Positions 28,101-43,100 of a DNA stretch of 64,000 nucleotides are shown here, in pieces. The translations under genes were made by a program, and so were the position numbers. This DNA is from Sciurus carolinensis (taxonomy: Eukaryota; Chordata; Mammalia; Rodentia; Sciuridae). Each line of letters starts with the position of its first letter. Position 1 is the first letter of the stretch. The notes beneath the pieces were generated by a model. That model had not been told where the DNA came from. It ran no database searches and saw only the letters and a list, made by a program, of their open reading frames with translations. The stretch is taken from positions 14,615,105 to 14,679,104 of the forward strand of contig NC_062232.1 of the NCBI RefSeq assembly GCF_902686445.1, written 5' to 3'.

Positions 28101-31100
28101 GGCTGAGCCAGAGGGTCAAGCAAAGATGCAGGCCATGAGGGAGGCTGCCACACATGGCAGAAAAGCTAGGAAAAGGCCTCTGGAATCATTATAAAGCTAT
28201 GTCAATGCACTATAGCTTCATTATCCACCAACGAGGCCATTTGACTTTCTGAGACCCCCACCGTCTTGGTGTGAATAAAAATCTTCCATGGAAGGTCACT
28301 GTTGATAAGGGACTCTCGGGGCTGGAGTCCCTTAAATGTTTCCAAGGATACTCAAAGTCAGAAATTGCGGACCTGACCTTGGGCACACAGGGTTGACCTG
28401 GCATCAGCTTCCTGTAGGGTCATCCCCTTTCAAGGTCCCACTTGCCCAGCAGTAAAACCACCACCCATTCATTAGCCTCAACACATGGAGTGTCCTTCCA
28501 CTAGCTGTAGAGGGTTGTTATTATGATAAAGATATATTATCAGTACCTACAGTTCTGCCTCTCCAAAATCCAGTCCTTCAAAGACACACCCTACCATGGC
28601 CTTTGAGCCTTAGCCAGAGAAAGGGCAAATGCAAATGAAAAATAAGAGACTTAATTGCCCCCATCCAACATAAAGGAAGAGGATTCTTCCATTTTCTTAC
28701 AGCATTTACTTTAGAGAACTTAGAATTTTTTGTTCTTTCTCTCTGAGATTTTTGTTGTTTTTACTGGGGATTGAACCCAACGACACTTAAACACTGAGCC
28801 ACATCTCCAGCCCTTTTTACTATTTTATTTAGAGACAGGGTCTTGTTGAGTTGCTTAGAGCATCACTAAGTTGTTGAGGATAGCACTGAACTTGTGATCC
28901 TCCTATTTCAGCCTCCCGAGCTGCTGGGATTACAGGTATGTGCCACTGTACCTGGTGCATGTAAATATTTTTAACAGCTAGATAAGCCTCTTGCCAGAAA
29001 CATCTTTCCCAAGATCTGGGAGCCACGCTTTGAAATGTAATCACTGAGGAAGACAGTGCCTCTACCTCCCAGTTTCTGTAGGAGGGAAGGGGGATAACTT
29101 TGGTGGTACCGCACTCCAAAACAACCTCCCGTCTTAGGTTTATTTTTTCCTTTGCAAAAAGTCAATTCCCTAACATGAAAAGTCACCTCAATTACCAGGT
29201 AAATCTAAAAGGAGCCATGTGTGACAAAAGGTGCTGTCAAGTCCTCTCACTTGAAGACTAGTTATTTACCTTGAGAATGGATTGTATCTGCTTAGCAGTA
29301 TAAAAGGGTGAGATTTCCTTCTATCTTTGAAATCTTAGTGGATTATCTGTGATGTGACTTGCATTCTAGTTTAATACTTAATAATAAAACTGTTTTCCTT
29401 CTCACCTACCTCTGTGTATACGTTTTCAAGACTGAGAAGAGATCTTATTTTAAATTGTTTCCCCAACATCTAAACCACCCAAATGACCAAATGTGTCTTA
29501 CTTTGAACATTGCTGCCTGTGGTTCACCGAGCTCATGGAATGGAGGCTTGCTGGTGGCCATCTCAATGATGGTGCAGCCCAGGGACCAGATATCAGCTGG
29601 GGCGCCATACCCACGAGGTCCTTGATCAATAATCTCAGGTGCCATATACTGCAGAGTACCTATGTAGAAAATAAATGCAGGGCTGGGGAGATAGCTCAGT
29701 TGATAGAGTGCTTGCCTTGCAAGCACAAGGCCCTGGGTTCGATCCCCAGCACCGCAAAAAAGAAAAAAAAAAAAGAAAAGAAATGCAAAGATCAGAGTGC
29801 CATGTTGCTTATAAATGAAGTGGACCATTAATAAAAACCAGTATGTGGGTTTAACTGTCTCGTTAATAGGAGGAGCCTTGTCCTATGCATAAATAATATG
29901 GCTGTATCACTTTTTGACCAGAAACATGCAACATACCTTCTTTTAATACTAGTCACATTGAAAGAGGATTGCTTAGTCCCTCAAAGGATAAATGGGTCCA
30001 ATTCAATTAGCATGTTTTAGCACATGTCAAATACAGGAAAACGGGAATGGGAGAAACAGCCTGATAACAAGGAGCTGCCTAGTTGGGGAGATGTATATAA
30101 TGGTGGTGGTAATGGCAGCTGTGATGGTAAAACATGCTCAGTGCTGTAACAGAGGCGTACACAGAGGGCTGGAAGAATGTGGATGAAAAAGTGCTTGATT
30201 CTGTCTGGTCTGAATCAGGGAAATCTATGACTGAGTCAGTTTTGGTTTCTGAGAAGCAAATGCCAAAACAAGATTAGATGTGTAAGAGATTTATTGGGGA
30301 GAAGGTCCATGAAGGATAAAAGGGAAGAACGGCAGGATTGGCAGGGAGAGTGCCAGACTACAAAGCAGGCCTGACCCCCTGGGAGAAATGTGGGGAGGAA
30401 GAATTGGGTAGAAGAGTCTCAGCACTGAGGGCTTCAGCCAGGTCACCAAGGAGAACCTGGCCACAATTTGCCCATTGGCAGAGTCCCATATTGGTTCTAG
30501 AACCTTAACCAAGTTCAGACACTGGCGGGAGCAGCCTGGGTCAAGTGTCACCTTGCCAAGAATGTGATCCAAAGGGGAATCAGCTGATACTGCCAGTGAA
30601 ATAGGTTCCTGCTACTATTGTTGAAGAGGTAAGCAAAGGGATAGGAGGGTGTCCAGGTATAGGGAAGAGTTTGAGCAAAGAACATGGATCTAGAGAGTCC
30701 AGGGAACAACAAGCGATGTTTGATGGGGGCAGGGTATAGAAAGAATTAAGGAAAGTGGCAAGGATGCAGCCTAAATGGCAAGTTGTGCGTTCTGAAGACT
30801 GGCTTTGGACTTTCTCCTGTGGGTCATGAGCTACCAGAGGTTACCCCAGGGAAGGTACTGACTGGATATGGTAGCAGGAAGACTAAGGGATTATTGAATG
30901 GAAAGATGGGGAACAGGGAGGTCAATCAAGGGCTCTGTGAGTAAAATCATTCACTTTTCTTGAAATTGAGAGGGAAGGGAAAATGTGGCTGGGACATTAG
31001 CAGATGTTATAGGCTAGCAAAGAGATTTAGAAGAAGACAACAAACTCAGAGATGACCTTAGTCAAAGTGTTATAGGAACACTGATGTCCAGAGAAATGAA

Positions 31101-34100
31101 AGAACCTGTCTCAAGATCACTCAACCAAAGCAGATTTCCTGAGTTTTAATCAATAAAAATAAAGGGCTCATCAGTTAAAAAAAATGTTAGAAGAAGCTAC
31201 TGTTGTGTCCTTCTCTTAAAGATCTAATGTCTTGAAGCATTTTTCATTTCTATGGACATTTTAAAGATTCTATGACAGTTGTGACCAAAAGAATTTTCTT
31301 CAATAATGGGGATGCTCTATTCTGTGCAGTCCAATATGGTAGCCATTAGCCACATATGGGCTGTGGTATGTGGCTAGTGAGACTGAAGAAATGAATTTTA
31401 AATTATTTTAATTTTATTTCATTTCAACTGATTTAAAGTTAAATATAAATCAGGCTGCATGAGTGAGCACAACTGATCAGTGGGACACAGATGATAGCTT
31501 TGGTCTCCAGGGCTAAAAACCTGATGGGGAAGTGTTCAGTCAGTTGCAGAGTTGAGCAAGATGGAGATGCATCGCACTTGATGCACTATTAGGAAACCCC
31601 AGAGCCACAGGAAGGGAACTTCCGGTGATACAATATCCTCTGTAGGCTGCTGCTGCTATGAATAATAAAGGGAGAAGTGTTGGCAAGGAATGTGCCTTCT
31701 AATGAATCCAAAATTCATTAATTAAAAAATGATTTGACACTGTGTTGTTTATTAAGCTATCATCTTCCAACTCTGCTCTGTGATGCTAGGTCTGGAACTC
31801 TAAAAAAACCCATTTCTGCTTTGCCTGAGGCTCCCTGTTAGGCTTTGCAACAAGTGACACCAGAAGGACAGAGAAGGGACTTGCTCTTCCTTGTTCCTGA
31901 AAGCAAGCTTACTCTGGACCCTCAGTTGACTTCAGTCTCCACCTTCTTGTCACTCTATACTCCCAGAACCTGCTTCATCTTGCCCCTCCAAGGGACTTGC
32001 TCCAGGCTGGTGACACTCACCTCAAAGTTCTAATCCTACCCTCCTATCTGTACCCCCAAGAAAGATGGCATTGTGGGGCATCTGAATCATGCACAAATCC
32101 TGGGAAACTGGCTTGCTTTACATCTACAGGGGCTTCATATCCTTCTTAAACTCCCATTTCCTTCAAGGGGTGCCCCACGTCACTGTCAGTGGTTCAGCAG
32201 TCATGACTCTCAGGCACTACACCAGGGGAGTGGTGCAGAATTCAGAAAAAGGTGTCCAGAAGACCCACAGCACTAACCCAGTCCCCTTTGGACATAAAAT
32301 TTGTTGGCAATTCCTGGACAACTGCCCAAGCAGGATTTTCAAATTACTAGCAGGGAAAATACATGACATAAGGTGATACTTTTTGACAAAGGCACCAATA
32401 CATGACACATACCAGGACAAGGAGAGAGATCGGGCCACGATATACACATTTTCTAAGGGCATCTCAGACCCCTGGTTACTTGGGCCTATTGCTCAGGGGC
32501 ATCCCATCCAAAGAAAGGTGTTCAGAGTATTTAGAGAGAGGGGAAAGGGTGGCAGGAATGGGTGTTGAAGGAAGCCTCTTTGGAGAGAGCGCTTATTTCA
32601 TTAATGCATCAATGGATTAAAGCACTAAGGGATTCACAGCTGGTAGAAACTCTAAGAGGTGGGGCACATAGTTGGAGGAAGTAGGATCTTGAGGGTGTGC
32701 CCTTGGGAACTATATCTTGTCCCTAGTACCTTCCTCTCACTCTCTACTTCCCAGACACCATAAGGTGAGCAGCCACACTCTCTCTGGCATGACATTCTGC
32801 CTTACCTTGGGCCCAGAAACAATGGAGCCAGATGACCATGGACTGAGACCTCTGAAACCATAAGGCAAAATAAAGTCTTTGTCCTTTAAGTTGTTTTTCT
32901 CAGGTATTTTGTCACAGCAACAGAAAGTTAACTAGCACAGGTCTTTCAGATATTGTTAGAGACCAACATTTCAAACTTGAATATTAAAGAAGGTGCCACT
33001 CCCCCATGGTGGTTGGGGCTTCCCTAGTTGCCCTACCCAAAGAATGGTCCTTGGGGAAGACCACTTCTTCCCAACCCAAAGTCTTCAAACTACTCAGGGC
33101 TCAATACATACACATTCCCTGGAGGTAAGGTACACAGAGGACTGATTTTCAAGGGAGCAAAAGATAGCAGCAGACAGGGGCTTGTAAAGTTTGGGGATAT
33201 TGCTATAACCTCTCAACAATGGCTTAAAGAAGCATAAACCCTTAACTCTAAGAGGTGAAACCCATTGTAGAAATATTCGTTTAGGGTTTTTTTTTTTTCC
33301 TTCCAGAGGAATCCTTCTTAAAGGCAGTCTTCCAAGACTTGAGTTCCTCCATGGAAAGTTGAAGAGGGGTGGGCAGAATATGAGGGGCAAGAGGAGGAGC
33401 TGGGGAGGGGAAGTGGGTATTGAGCCAAAGGACAAGCCCCTGACCATGATATGGGGGGTCACATTCAGGGGGATTCATCAAGAGCAATTAACATGAACCA
33501 TCAGTCAGGCCCATAGCACACAAACTCAGCTTACACAGTACTAGTCAAGTGACAACTTGTCAAGTCCCTCTCCTTGCCTTTCTGTAGCTGTTGAGTAGAA
33601 AAAGAGGTAAGGGAGGAGAAGACACACTGAGAACCTGAGCAGAGGTCACTGCCTACTGCTGTATCTGGGAGAGAAAAGGGAGAGGAGTTGACTCTGGGAA
33701 TGAGGACGAGACCACTGATGAGCATATGAGTCCACATTCTTTTCATTACTCAATTCAACCTGTTTGCTCCTTCAAGTGCCATTTGGACTCTCTTTGTCTT
33801 CAAGGGTGACTAGAAAAGTCATGGGAAAGGCCCACTGCCCTGGGCAGGATGTTATGGGGCAGTGGGAAACAAAATACAATGGCTTTTATCATGATAACCT
33901 TTGAGTCCCACAGGTTCAATACTAGTTACACATGGGAACCCAATTCTCTCAAAGGCTCCTTCCAGCTCTAATAGCCTACAACTTTTACATGCAAATAGAT
34001 TTTTATTTTAAAATTAACAAATACTTCAATTTTGTTTGCTGTAAATCAGGTAGTGATCAAAGCATTTTTATCAATATTAACCCATTTAATTCTTTAAAAA

Positions 34101-37100
34101 CCCTATAAGTACTGTGAGCATTTCCATCTTACTTATGAAAAATCTAAGGCACAGGGTGGGTCTTCCAGCTAGCAAGTGGTTGAGCCAGGACTTGAACCTG
34201 CTCATCCTTAAACCAAGGATATTTATAGCTACAGACAAGAATAGAGTTCCTCTTCTGAGTTCTGCCCCTAGGACTCTACCCAAGAGAGATGAAAATACAT
34301 CCACACAAAAGCTTGCATGTGAATGATTATAGCAGCATTATTTGTGACTGTCAAAAAGTAGAAACCACCCAGATGACCATTAACTGGCAAATGTGGTCCA
34401 TCCACACCATGGAATATTATTCAGCCTGAGAGGAATGAAGGCCTGATACATGCTACAGCATGGATGAGTCTTGAAAATATCACACTAAGTTGAAAGCAGC
34501 TAGATGCCCCAAATCACATATTCTATCATTCCATGTATATGAAATACCCAGAATGTGCAAATCAACAAAGTTGATCGGTGATGGCCTGGAGCTACAGCGG
34601 GAATAGGGATTAATGCAAAGGGGCACAAGGATCTTCTAGAGGTGATAGAAATGTTCAAAACCTGCATTGCAGCCAGGCACAGTGGTGCACACCTATAATC
34701 CCAGTGACACAGGAGGCTGAGGCAGGAGGATCATAAGGTCAAGGTCAGTCTCAGCAACTTTTTTGCAAGACCCTGTCTCAAAATAAAAAATAAAAAGGGC
34801 TGGAGGTATAGATCAGTGGTAGAGTGTCCCTGGATTCCAATCTGAGCACTAAAAATAACCAAACAAAAAAATGTATTGTGATAATGGCTGTATGATGCAG
34901 TAAATTTACCAGAAACCACTGAATTGTGCATTTTAAATGGATGCTTTTATGATATGCAAGCTATACCTCAATAAAGCTGTTAAAACCCACCACAAGAACA
35001 AGAGGGCTGCGGTGTAGCTCAGTGATAGAGCATTTGCCTAGCATGCATGAGGCCCTGGATTGAATTGCCAGTATAGGGGATGAGGGAGCTTGTTCCAGTC
35101 CATTTACACCTATGATGAGAACCCTTCAGAGGAACACAGGAGGGGAGGGATCCAGGCTAAGAAGTTGGCTGAATCCCATGGTTCTCCTGCCAAGGTTCAG
35201 AAGATCTCTGAGTACTATCAGGGAAAAGCTCCATCAGATCCATCCAACCCAGAGTTCTACACCAACTAGCTCAGATTTCTTTACAGAACTGCTCTGTTTT
35301 GCAAAGAGTAATTACATGCAAGGGAATTTCCTAACCAAAATGAGACCCCTTTTTTATTATCCCTCAAACACCCATGCATTATTTTGCAATGCAAAATTCA
35401 TGCCTCCTCAAACCAATTACTTGGGAAATGTGATATGTTATAATGAATTATACATGTGTTTTCTTTGAGATTTTTTTTCTCCTCAGGGATGTTAATTATG
35501 AGATAAATTGTTGGGGGTTTTATGTTTTTCAAATTACTCCTTGTCATATCAGAGCCCCTCTTGCTACGTATTGCCAAGCTAATTGGTGGCTTCCAAAGTG
35601 GAGGATATAAGTCATTTACAATTATAGTAGTAAAATGCTGAGAGAAAAAAGGGCCAGTTCTACATACATATTCATATACATAAGATATATGTAGTATATG
35701 TATATTTGTACCAGAAACAAAAAATGAAGATTTAACATGTTCTTTCTATGGGAGATTCTGATGAAGACCTCATGCAGTACTTTCCCATTTTGAGACTCAT
35801 GTACTTCCCCTTGCATTACAACTTAAAAGTCATTTTTGAAGCACTGAAATTCCCTTTTGATGGAGAATGTGTCTCCACTGTGGGTGTTCAGCAACTGACA
35901 TACAACAACTCTCTTGTTGAAGAAAAGTCCTTCAAAGCTAAGACATTATTCACCAAAAATAAGGCTCAAGCTGTCCATTCTACAGCTTTGGTGACTACAG
36001 GGATAGAGAATAGCCATGTCCCTTTTATAGCTTATTTCAGAGCTATAAGATATGAGAGCTGTTTCATAATTTCTATCAAACAAGACCTTTGTGATCTTTA
36101 CGTTCCTCCTTAGGGGATCATAAATCTTTACTTATTCAAAATCAGTACTTCTTTCCAAGGATCAAGGTTTGGGCTACAGTTGCTTTTAAGCAGGAATTTT
36201 AAAAAGACACAGGTTGCTTGTGAGTGGCATTCTACCTATTGATCTGGTAATGTACAACTAGCTGGTGATTTTATATCACCCTTTGAATCCAATCCCTCGG
36301 AACAATCAAATTATTCCATCACTGACACGTGAGAAAGAAAACTCAATTCCTCAAACCGATTTAAAATACCATATTCCCCTGAAAAAACTAGCCTCCCTTG
36401 GAAACATAATTATATTGAAACACGAGGTGTCGGAATTCAACAATAAGGTAACAGGCTATTTTTTATGATAGGCCAAGGAAAGAAAGGTCCTAATAAGTTG
36501 TCTGAGGGAAACTGTTACTCAGAATTCCCCTACCCAACTTCTGAGAGGCAAAGAATAAAGTAGGCCATCTTGTTACCACAAATAGATGACTAAGTGCATC
36601 ATCATTACAAAGTCAAAATAATTTGAGTTTGGGGACAATACATCATCCACATCAAGCAATAATTGCCACTCTGTGTTGAGAAGGTACTCAGTAAGTAACC
36701 TTCCAATGACTATAGTTTGTAAAGAAAGTTTAACACCAAAATGGCCACCACAGCCCTACTCTGTTCTGCTTACCAGTAAAGGTTTCTGTGCAAGGGTTCA
36801 CTCCTGCGAGACGTTTAGAGGTTCCAAAATCAGAGATTTTCACCACTCCACTGTAGGTGTTTACCAGAACATTGTCACCCTTCAGGAGAAGAATAGTACC
36901 AAAGCTTAAAGACAGATTTAAACAAACTGACATATAATGGTTCAAGACCTTGAAAAATGGTCATGAGAAAAACCCTCCCATCCCTCCCATGAGCAAGTCG
37001 CTCGGCACACGCTGCACTGACAGTTATCATGACTGGATATGGGCAAAATGACACTTTGTTGGTTTAGAAAAGCCTGTACCTTTATGTCCCTATGTACTAT

Positions 37101-40100
37101 CTGGTTTTCATGGAGATACTTGAGGCCTTCCAGGATCTGTTTGGTGTAAAACTTGATAGTGGGCTCCTTCATTGGTCCCCATTTGGATCGCAAAAGAGCA
37201 GAGAGGCTTCCTAGAAATGGACACAGCAAAACATTCATGATGACGACAAAGATTCGATTGTAAGAGTTTAGGGAATTAAAGTGAAGTGACATCTCTAACC
37301 TGACATAAGCACTTTATACCTATACAATTATATATGGGTAAACACAATGAGAGTCTTCCCTCTCTACAGTCAAAGCCAAAGTACAGACTGGAAGCAAATC
37401 AGCATGTTGGCCTGATCCAGGTGGAGGGCAAAGAACAATCCTTTGTGATTCCTAAAATTCAGTGGGGCCAACTTTGGGATTAGCTCTGTCCAGTTACATG
37501 AAGTCAAGAGAAGAATGAAACATGACTCCTTGAACTAAAGAGGTGTGACCCAATGTCATAAATGACTTGGATCCCATAGATATTTGTTTGCTGGACAACC
37601 ATTTGGTTTGAGTCAAAGTCAGATTTATACCTCTTTCTGTAATCATAAGTGGACAGGTCTAGAGTGAGGGTCTTTGGGGTGATAAGGACTAGGATTAGAG
37701 AAAGCAAGGCCTCTTTCTCCTCATTGTGAAAAGGTCCCAATGGTAGGTCACCCATGCCAGTGGTATAGGTGTAGGACCATCTTGATTAACAAGCCTTCCC
37801 CATTATTTTATTAAACACTAAACACTTAGGCCAGAAGAAAAGCCCCCTTCCAGACTCTCTGACCCCATGTTCCCAGAGGTGGTGGTCTGAACTGCAAGCA
37901 AGCCTGCCTGCTGGTAAAAACAGGCTCTTGGGTATCAGCTGTGCCACTCATACAGGGCTATGTGACCTTAGTACACTTCAGGTCCCCCATCTATGAAAGG
38001 GAATGAACTTTTTTTCAAGACAGGATTTCCCTGTGTTGCCAAGGCTGACCTTGAACTTGTGATCCTCCTGCCTCAGTCTCCTGAGTAGCTGGGATTATAG
38101 GCATGTGCCAGTGTATCTGGCTTCTATCTCTAATTCTGTTGTTACCCTTCAACCTAAAACTTGGAAAAGTAATAAAAAAGGTGAACAGTAATGGATATGT
38201 TTTCTATTAGGCTATGAGCTATCTGAGGAAAAAGAAACTACTTTATCCTTAACATAACCTTCAAAATTGCCTAGATCTTAATTTATAGTTAGACTCGTAA
38301 TACTAGTAGACACTTAATTGCTAGTAGAATGAATGAAGGAACCAATACAGGTTTCTAACTGAAGTTTTTATATTTGTATTCAGATAATAATCATTATTTA
38401 AAACCTTTTTGAATTTTATTATTATTTAGTGAGCTTGCCACCAGACCCTGTTCTAGTGCTATATATGCATCATCTTAAATAACCCACCCAACCATCCACT
38501 GAGATAGTTATTATTATTCCAATAATTATTACTCTAATTATTATAGTAATTACTCTAATTTTATAATTTATTTATTTTACCAGAAAACTGAGGACACAAA
38601 GAAGTAAAATAATTTTCCTAAGGCCACACAGCTTATAGACTGTTGGACCGATTCAAACTAGATAGTTGAATCCAGATCCAAGGAATTCTTTCCTCCTATA
38701 TTCTATTGCCTACATTTAGGAACTGTGTGGACAAAACACTGATGTTTGATTTTGTTATCAATGTTATTTTGCAATGTCACTTTTAAAACTCTGTCCTTTT
38801 TTCTCCAAACCACCTTTAAACTCCTAGACTATGAAGCCTGGAGGCAGGAGGCTGCTTTCTTCATCTCTTTGTCTCCAACGCTGGCACTCAGTAGATATTC
38901 AATGAGTATTTGTGAGTTGAATAAACAAACCAGAAATAGACTGTTTATATGACATTTGGAAAGTCTGTATCCAACTCTTCTGAGAAACCAATGTTTTCCA
39001 ACCTCTAAAATGTCTGTCATTTTTTAAATGGCAGGACAATTAATGATGTCCATATTGTATTTTCATAATTTGCCAAAATACAGCAACTACTCACCTCCAG
39101 GCACCTGCTCCATAAATATCTTGATGTATCCATCCTCTGAAACAGAGCCCAGGTACTGGACAATATTGCGGTGCTTGAGGTATTTATGCAGGGCGATTTC
39201 CTCATGCAGAGGCTGAGAGTACCTATCATGAAAAATTAAAAGAGCCAGCATCACTTGCCAAATCCTGGGGGCTCTAGACCCTGATGGCACCTCATCAGCA
39301 TCCACCCCACTGTTGGCCATCCCTTCATTCTGGAAACTTTCTCTTCCCTTCCTATAAGACTGCTCAGCCTCTCATCTATAAAATATGGGATACAGGCTGA
39401 GCATCCCTACTCTGAAAATCCAAAATGCTCCAAAATCTGAAACTTTTTAAGTGCCAACATAACACCACAAGCAGGAAGTTCCACACGTGACCTTGTGTGA
39501 TGGGTCACAATCAAAGCACAGGCCCACTACAGTAATGTATAAAATCACCTTTAGACTATGTGATATAAGGTGTGTATGAAGCATAAATGAATTTTGTGTT
39601 TAGACAGGTCATATCCCCAACAGGCCTCATGATGTATATGCAAATATTTCAAAATCTGAAAAACTTCTGGTCCTAAGATTTCCAGACAAGGAATAGTCAA
39701 CCTATAATAATACCAGCCAAGTAGGGCTGCTGCAGGCCAAAGTGTGGTAAGTTTCTCAGGCACCTAGTAGAGTACCTGGTATGTGGTAAGCACTCAATCA
39801 ATGACTGCTACTGTTGTTATCTCTATTGGTAGGGCCCCAACTCCCTCAGCAATCCCTCTTTCTCTGTCTCCAATGCAGGGTGGTGCTCTGAAAGATTCTG
39901 TCCTCAGCTACCTTCTAGTCTTATTCTATACACTCTTCCCAGGCCACAATAGTAGCCACAAAATGATCCACCCAGTCTTAGGCTCTGGCCTTTTTAGTTC
40001 ATCCCTCATTCTTGGGATCTTTTAAAATGCACACTTCACCATATCACTTCCCTCCATAAATTCCAGAGACTGTATTATTTAATATAGCACACAAGGACCT

Positions 40101-43100
40101 TCAAAATCATGCTAGATGACACCTTGTTAAAGTTTTTGTCTCAGAAGTCCTCCACTGCCCCACATCCTACATTCAAGTTGTATCAGAAATTTGTTATTCT
40201 CTGAATATATTTTGTGTATTAACAGCTTTGTTCCTCCTTCAGATAGGTCTTCTTTTCTGCCAGACTCCTACTCATCCCTCAAAGACCAGTTCGAAGATGA
40301 TTTATTTTCTCAAACTTGACACAACTCACCCAGGAAAATTCACTCTTTGTTCTGTGTTCTGAAAATACTCTGTGTACCCTTCTATTATGGTACTTGTCAC
40401 TTTGATTTATGGGCAAAATATCTGCAATCCCCACTAAACTGGTAGTACCCTGGTATCAAGATGGTATCATAGTTACCTTTCAGTCTCCAGCACCAGCCCA
40501 GAAACTGGCACATAGAAGGTGCCCCATCATCATAAGTTTAGCCTATAAATTTAGGGAGTTGGACAAAATTATCTCTAAGGCCCCTTCTAGCTCTAAAAAT
40601 CCAGGAACTGTTATGCACAACAGAAAACTAGAACAGCTAGTGTTACCATAGGAAGAGGCAGTCCATACTAGGAATTCCCCAAATCTATAAGAATGCAACA
40701 CCTTATTCATCATGGGAATGATAGACATAAAACTAGATGAAGAATTCAGGGGACCTGGATCATAGCCTTGTCTGTACATGCTCTTGGGGAAGTCATTTAA
40801 TCTTCCTCAACCTGGGTTTTCAGATTGGTATAAAATGAAGAATTTGAACTAGTTCATTTCAGATCTTATAATTCATATAATCATAACATGCTCTCCCACT
40901 GGAAATCAACAATTGAATGGATGAATGAATGAAGGGTCTTACAGTGGGTAGAAACCATGTTTAACCCATCCCCAGTCAATCAGTGATCACCCAGATAGAG
41001 GAATGTGGATCACCCAGATATCCATCAATGCCCAGTGCTGGAGGCAACACTGCAACTGTGGGCTGACACGTCTGTTGCCCATGGGATGATTATCTCCTAT
41101 GCAGTGGCCATGACTGTATATGTAGCTTCTCTACAGAAACATTTGACAGTAAACATTGCTATGCTTTCATTAGGATTAGGATTATGTGGGGTATAAATTC
41201 AAAAAGAAGTGAACATTTAATAAGACTAAGAAATGTTGAGGAAATCAATTAGCAGTATCGACAGTAGAAAATCGGCCTGAAATCCATGGGTCAGATTACA
41301 GGGGAGAATGTTAAAAAAAGAAAAAAAAGTCTGTATCACAAAAATCTGATTTTTCAACTACATTTAGTTTTCCATAACATCTTATCCAAACAAATCATAA
41401 CTGTTTTCAATAATGACAATGTGAGTTTAAAAGCAGTCATTCAGGGCTGAGGTTGTTGCTCAGTGGTCAAGCAATTGTCTAGCACGCTTGAGTTCCTGGG
41501 TTTCATTCCTAGCATTGAAAAAAGGAAACAAAAAAGACTTCAGTCACATTTGTCACATTCTTTAATCAGCAAATGATTATGTAAAAATGTTAAACTTAAT
41601 GTTGGGTGTGGTGGTGCACGTCTGTAATGCCAGCAACTCAGGAGGCTGAGGCAGGAGGGTGGCAAGTTCAAGGGCAGTCCCAGCAACTTAGCAAGACCCT
41701 GTCTCAAAAGAAAATTTCGTAAAAGGGACTGGGGGTGTAGCTGAGTGTTAGAGCGCTTGCCTAACGTGCATGAAGGCCTGTGTCCAATTCCCAGTACCCT
41801 CCACCCCACCACCAAAAGTGCAAAATTTCATATGGAGTTGATGTGTGCAAATGCAACTTTCTTTTAAAACATGACTCTCTGCAATCTACAAATGTCTACG
41901 TGAAAAAAGTTCATTTCTAAATTTATTTACAATACACAGAGAACAAAAGCAAATTTCTTATTACAAGCAAATTACAAATTTTGTGACAACATAATGCTTT
42001 TGTCCTTAAATCCTCTGCACCACGGGTGGTGGGCCTGGGATTTGGGGTGTTGAGATGGCAAGTACAGAATGTGGAAGGTCAGCTCCAACTTGCCTGCTAT
42101 CTCTCTCCGGGATTTCTTTGATGGCTATTCGCACTTGATTGCTCAGGTCTCGGCCAGCATACACAATCCCATAGGTTCCTTTCCCTAAGACAACTCTCTC
42201 CCCACTGGCATCATAGTCATACTCATACTACAGAAGGAAAACAAGAAGACACACAATTTGTAGTGGAGAAGCCACCGAAAAGTCCAAAACTTGTCCAGCA
42301 ATTTTTTAAATTTTTTCATAAACATTATCTGATTGCTAAGCAAGTATACAAGTAACCTGGCTCAACATCTGGAGCTTTCTCACTGTTTTAATGTTACAAT
42401 TAAAACTGCTTCTAATCATATTAAGTATTTTGAATAGGTTCCCTACCAGCATTTTGGGAAACAAATCTCTTTCAATAGACCAAGAAAGAACTGAAAAACT
42501 TAAAATTGTCTTAATACAGAGTGCATATGCTGGGGTCCCTGCCCCTTTTCAGTCTTATGGATCTAGCACATACTGCAAAAATTCAATTTCCAATTAGCAT
42601 CGCTATTTTGTTCTTCCAATCTTATCATCCAAAGCTGTTGCACACAGCCGCATTTGAGTTGACACTTCTCAATGATTAAAACAAAGGTAACCATAGGCTG
42701 AGCAGCATTTAAAGCACACAGGAAATGACGGCCATTTCTGTTGTTTTGCAGGCTTCACTGTCTACTTACGGAAGTGCAGTTTATGTGCATATTAGAGTGT
42801 GAGAGTGTGAGTGTGTGTGTGTAACCTTTCTCATCTACCTCTAGGGATCCTCATGACGATTAAGATTACTAAAGTGTCTATATCATTGTCTGACATACCT
42901 AGAAATCAGCCTGCTCCATAAAAGACATATCTCACACCCTTCTCTGTCCCCCACATCTGTTGCCTTCAAAGCATATCACTCAGTTCATTTTCTACTACAA
43001 ATTTACATTCTAAGCTAACAATTCTAGTACCTGATTCAATTATTAAAATGAATTCCTTTGATACTTTCTGAAGGAAATCTCAAGGAATTCATTTCAGTCT

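Noticed and set aside
29680..29782. Possible tRNA gene
   Set aside because: A and B boxes are SINE promoter relics; the A-rich tail, target duplications and many sister copies show it is an ID element.
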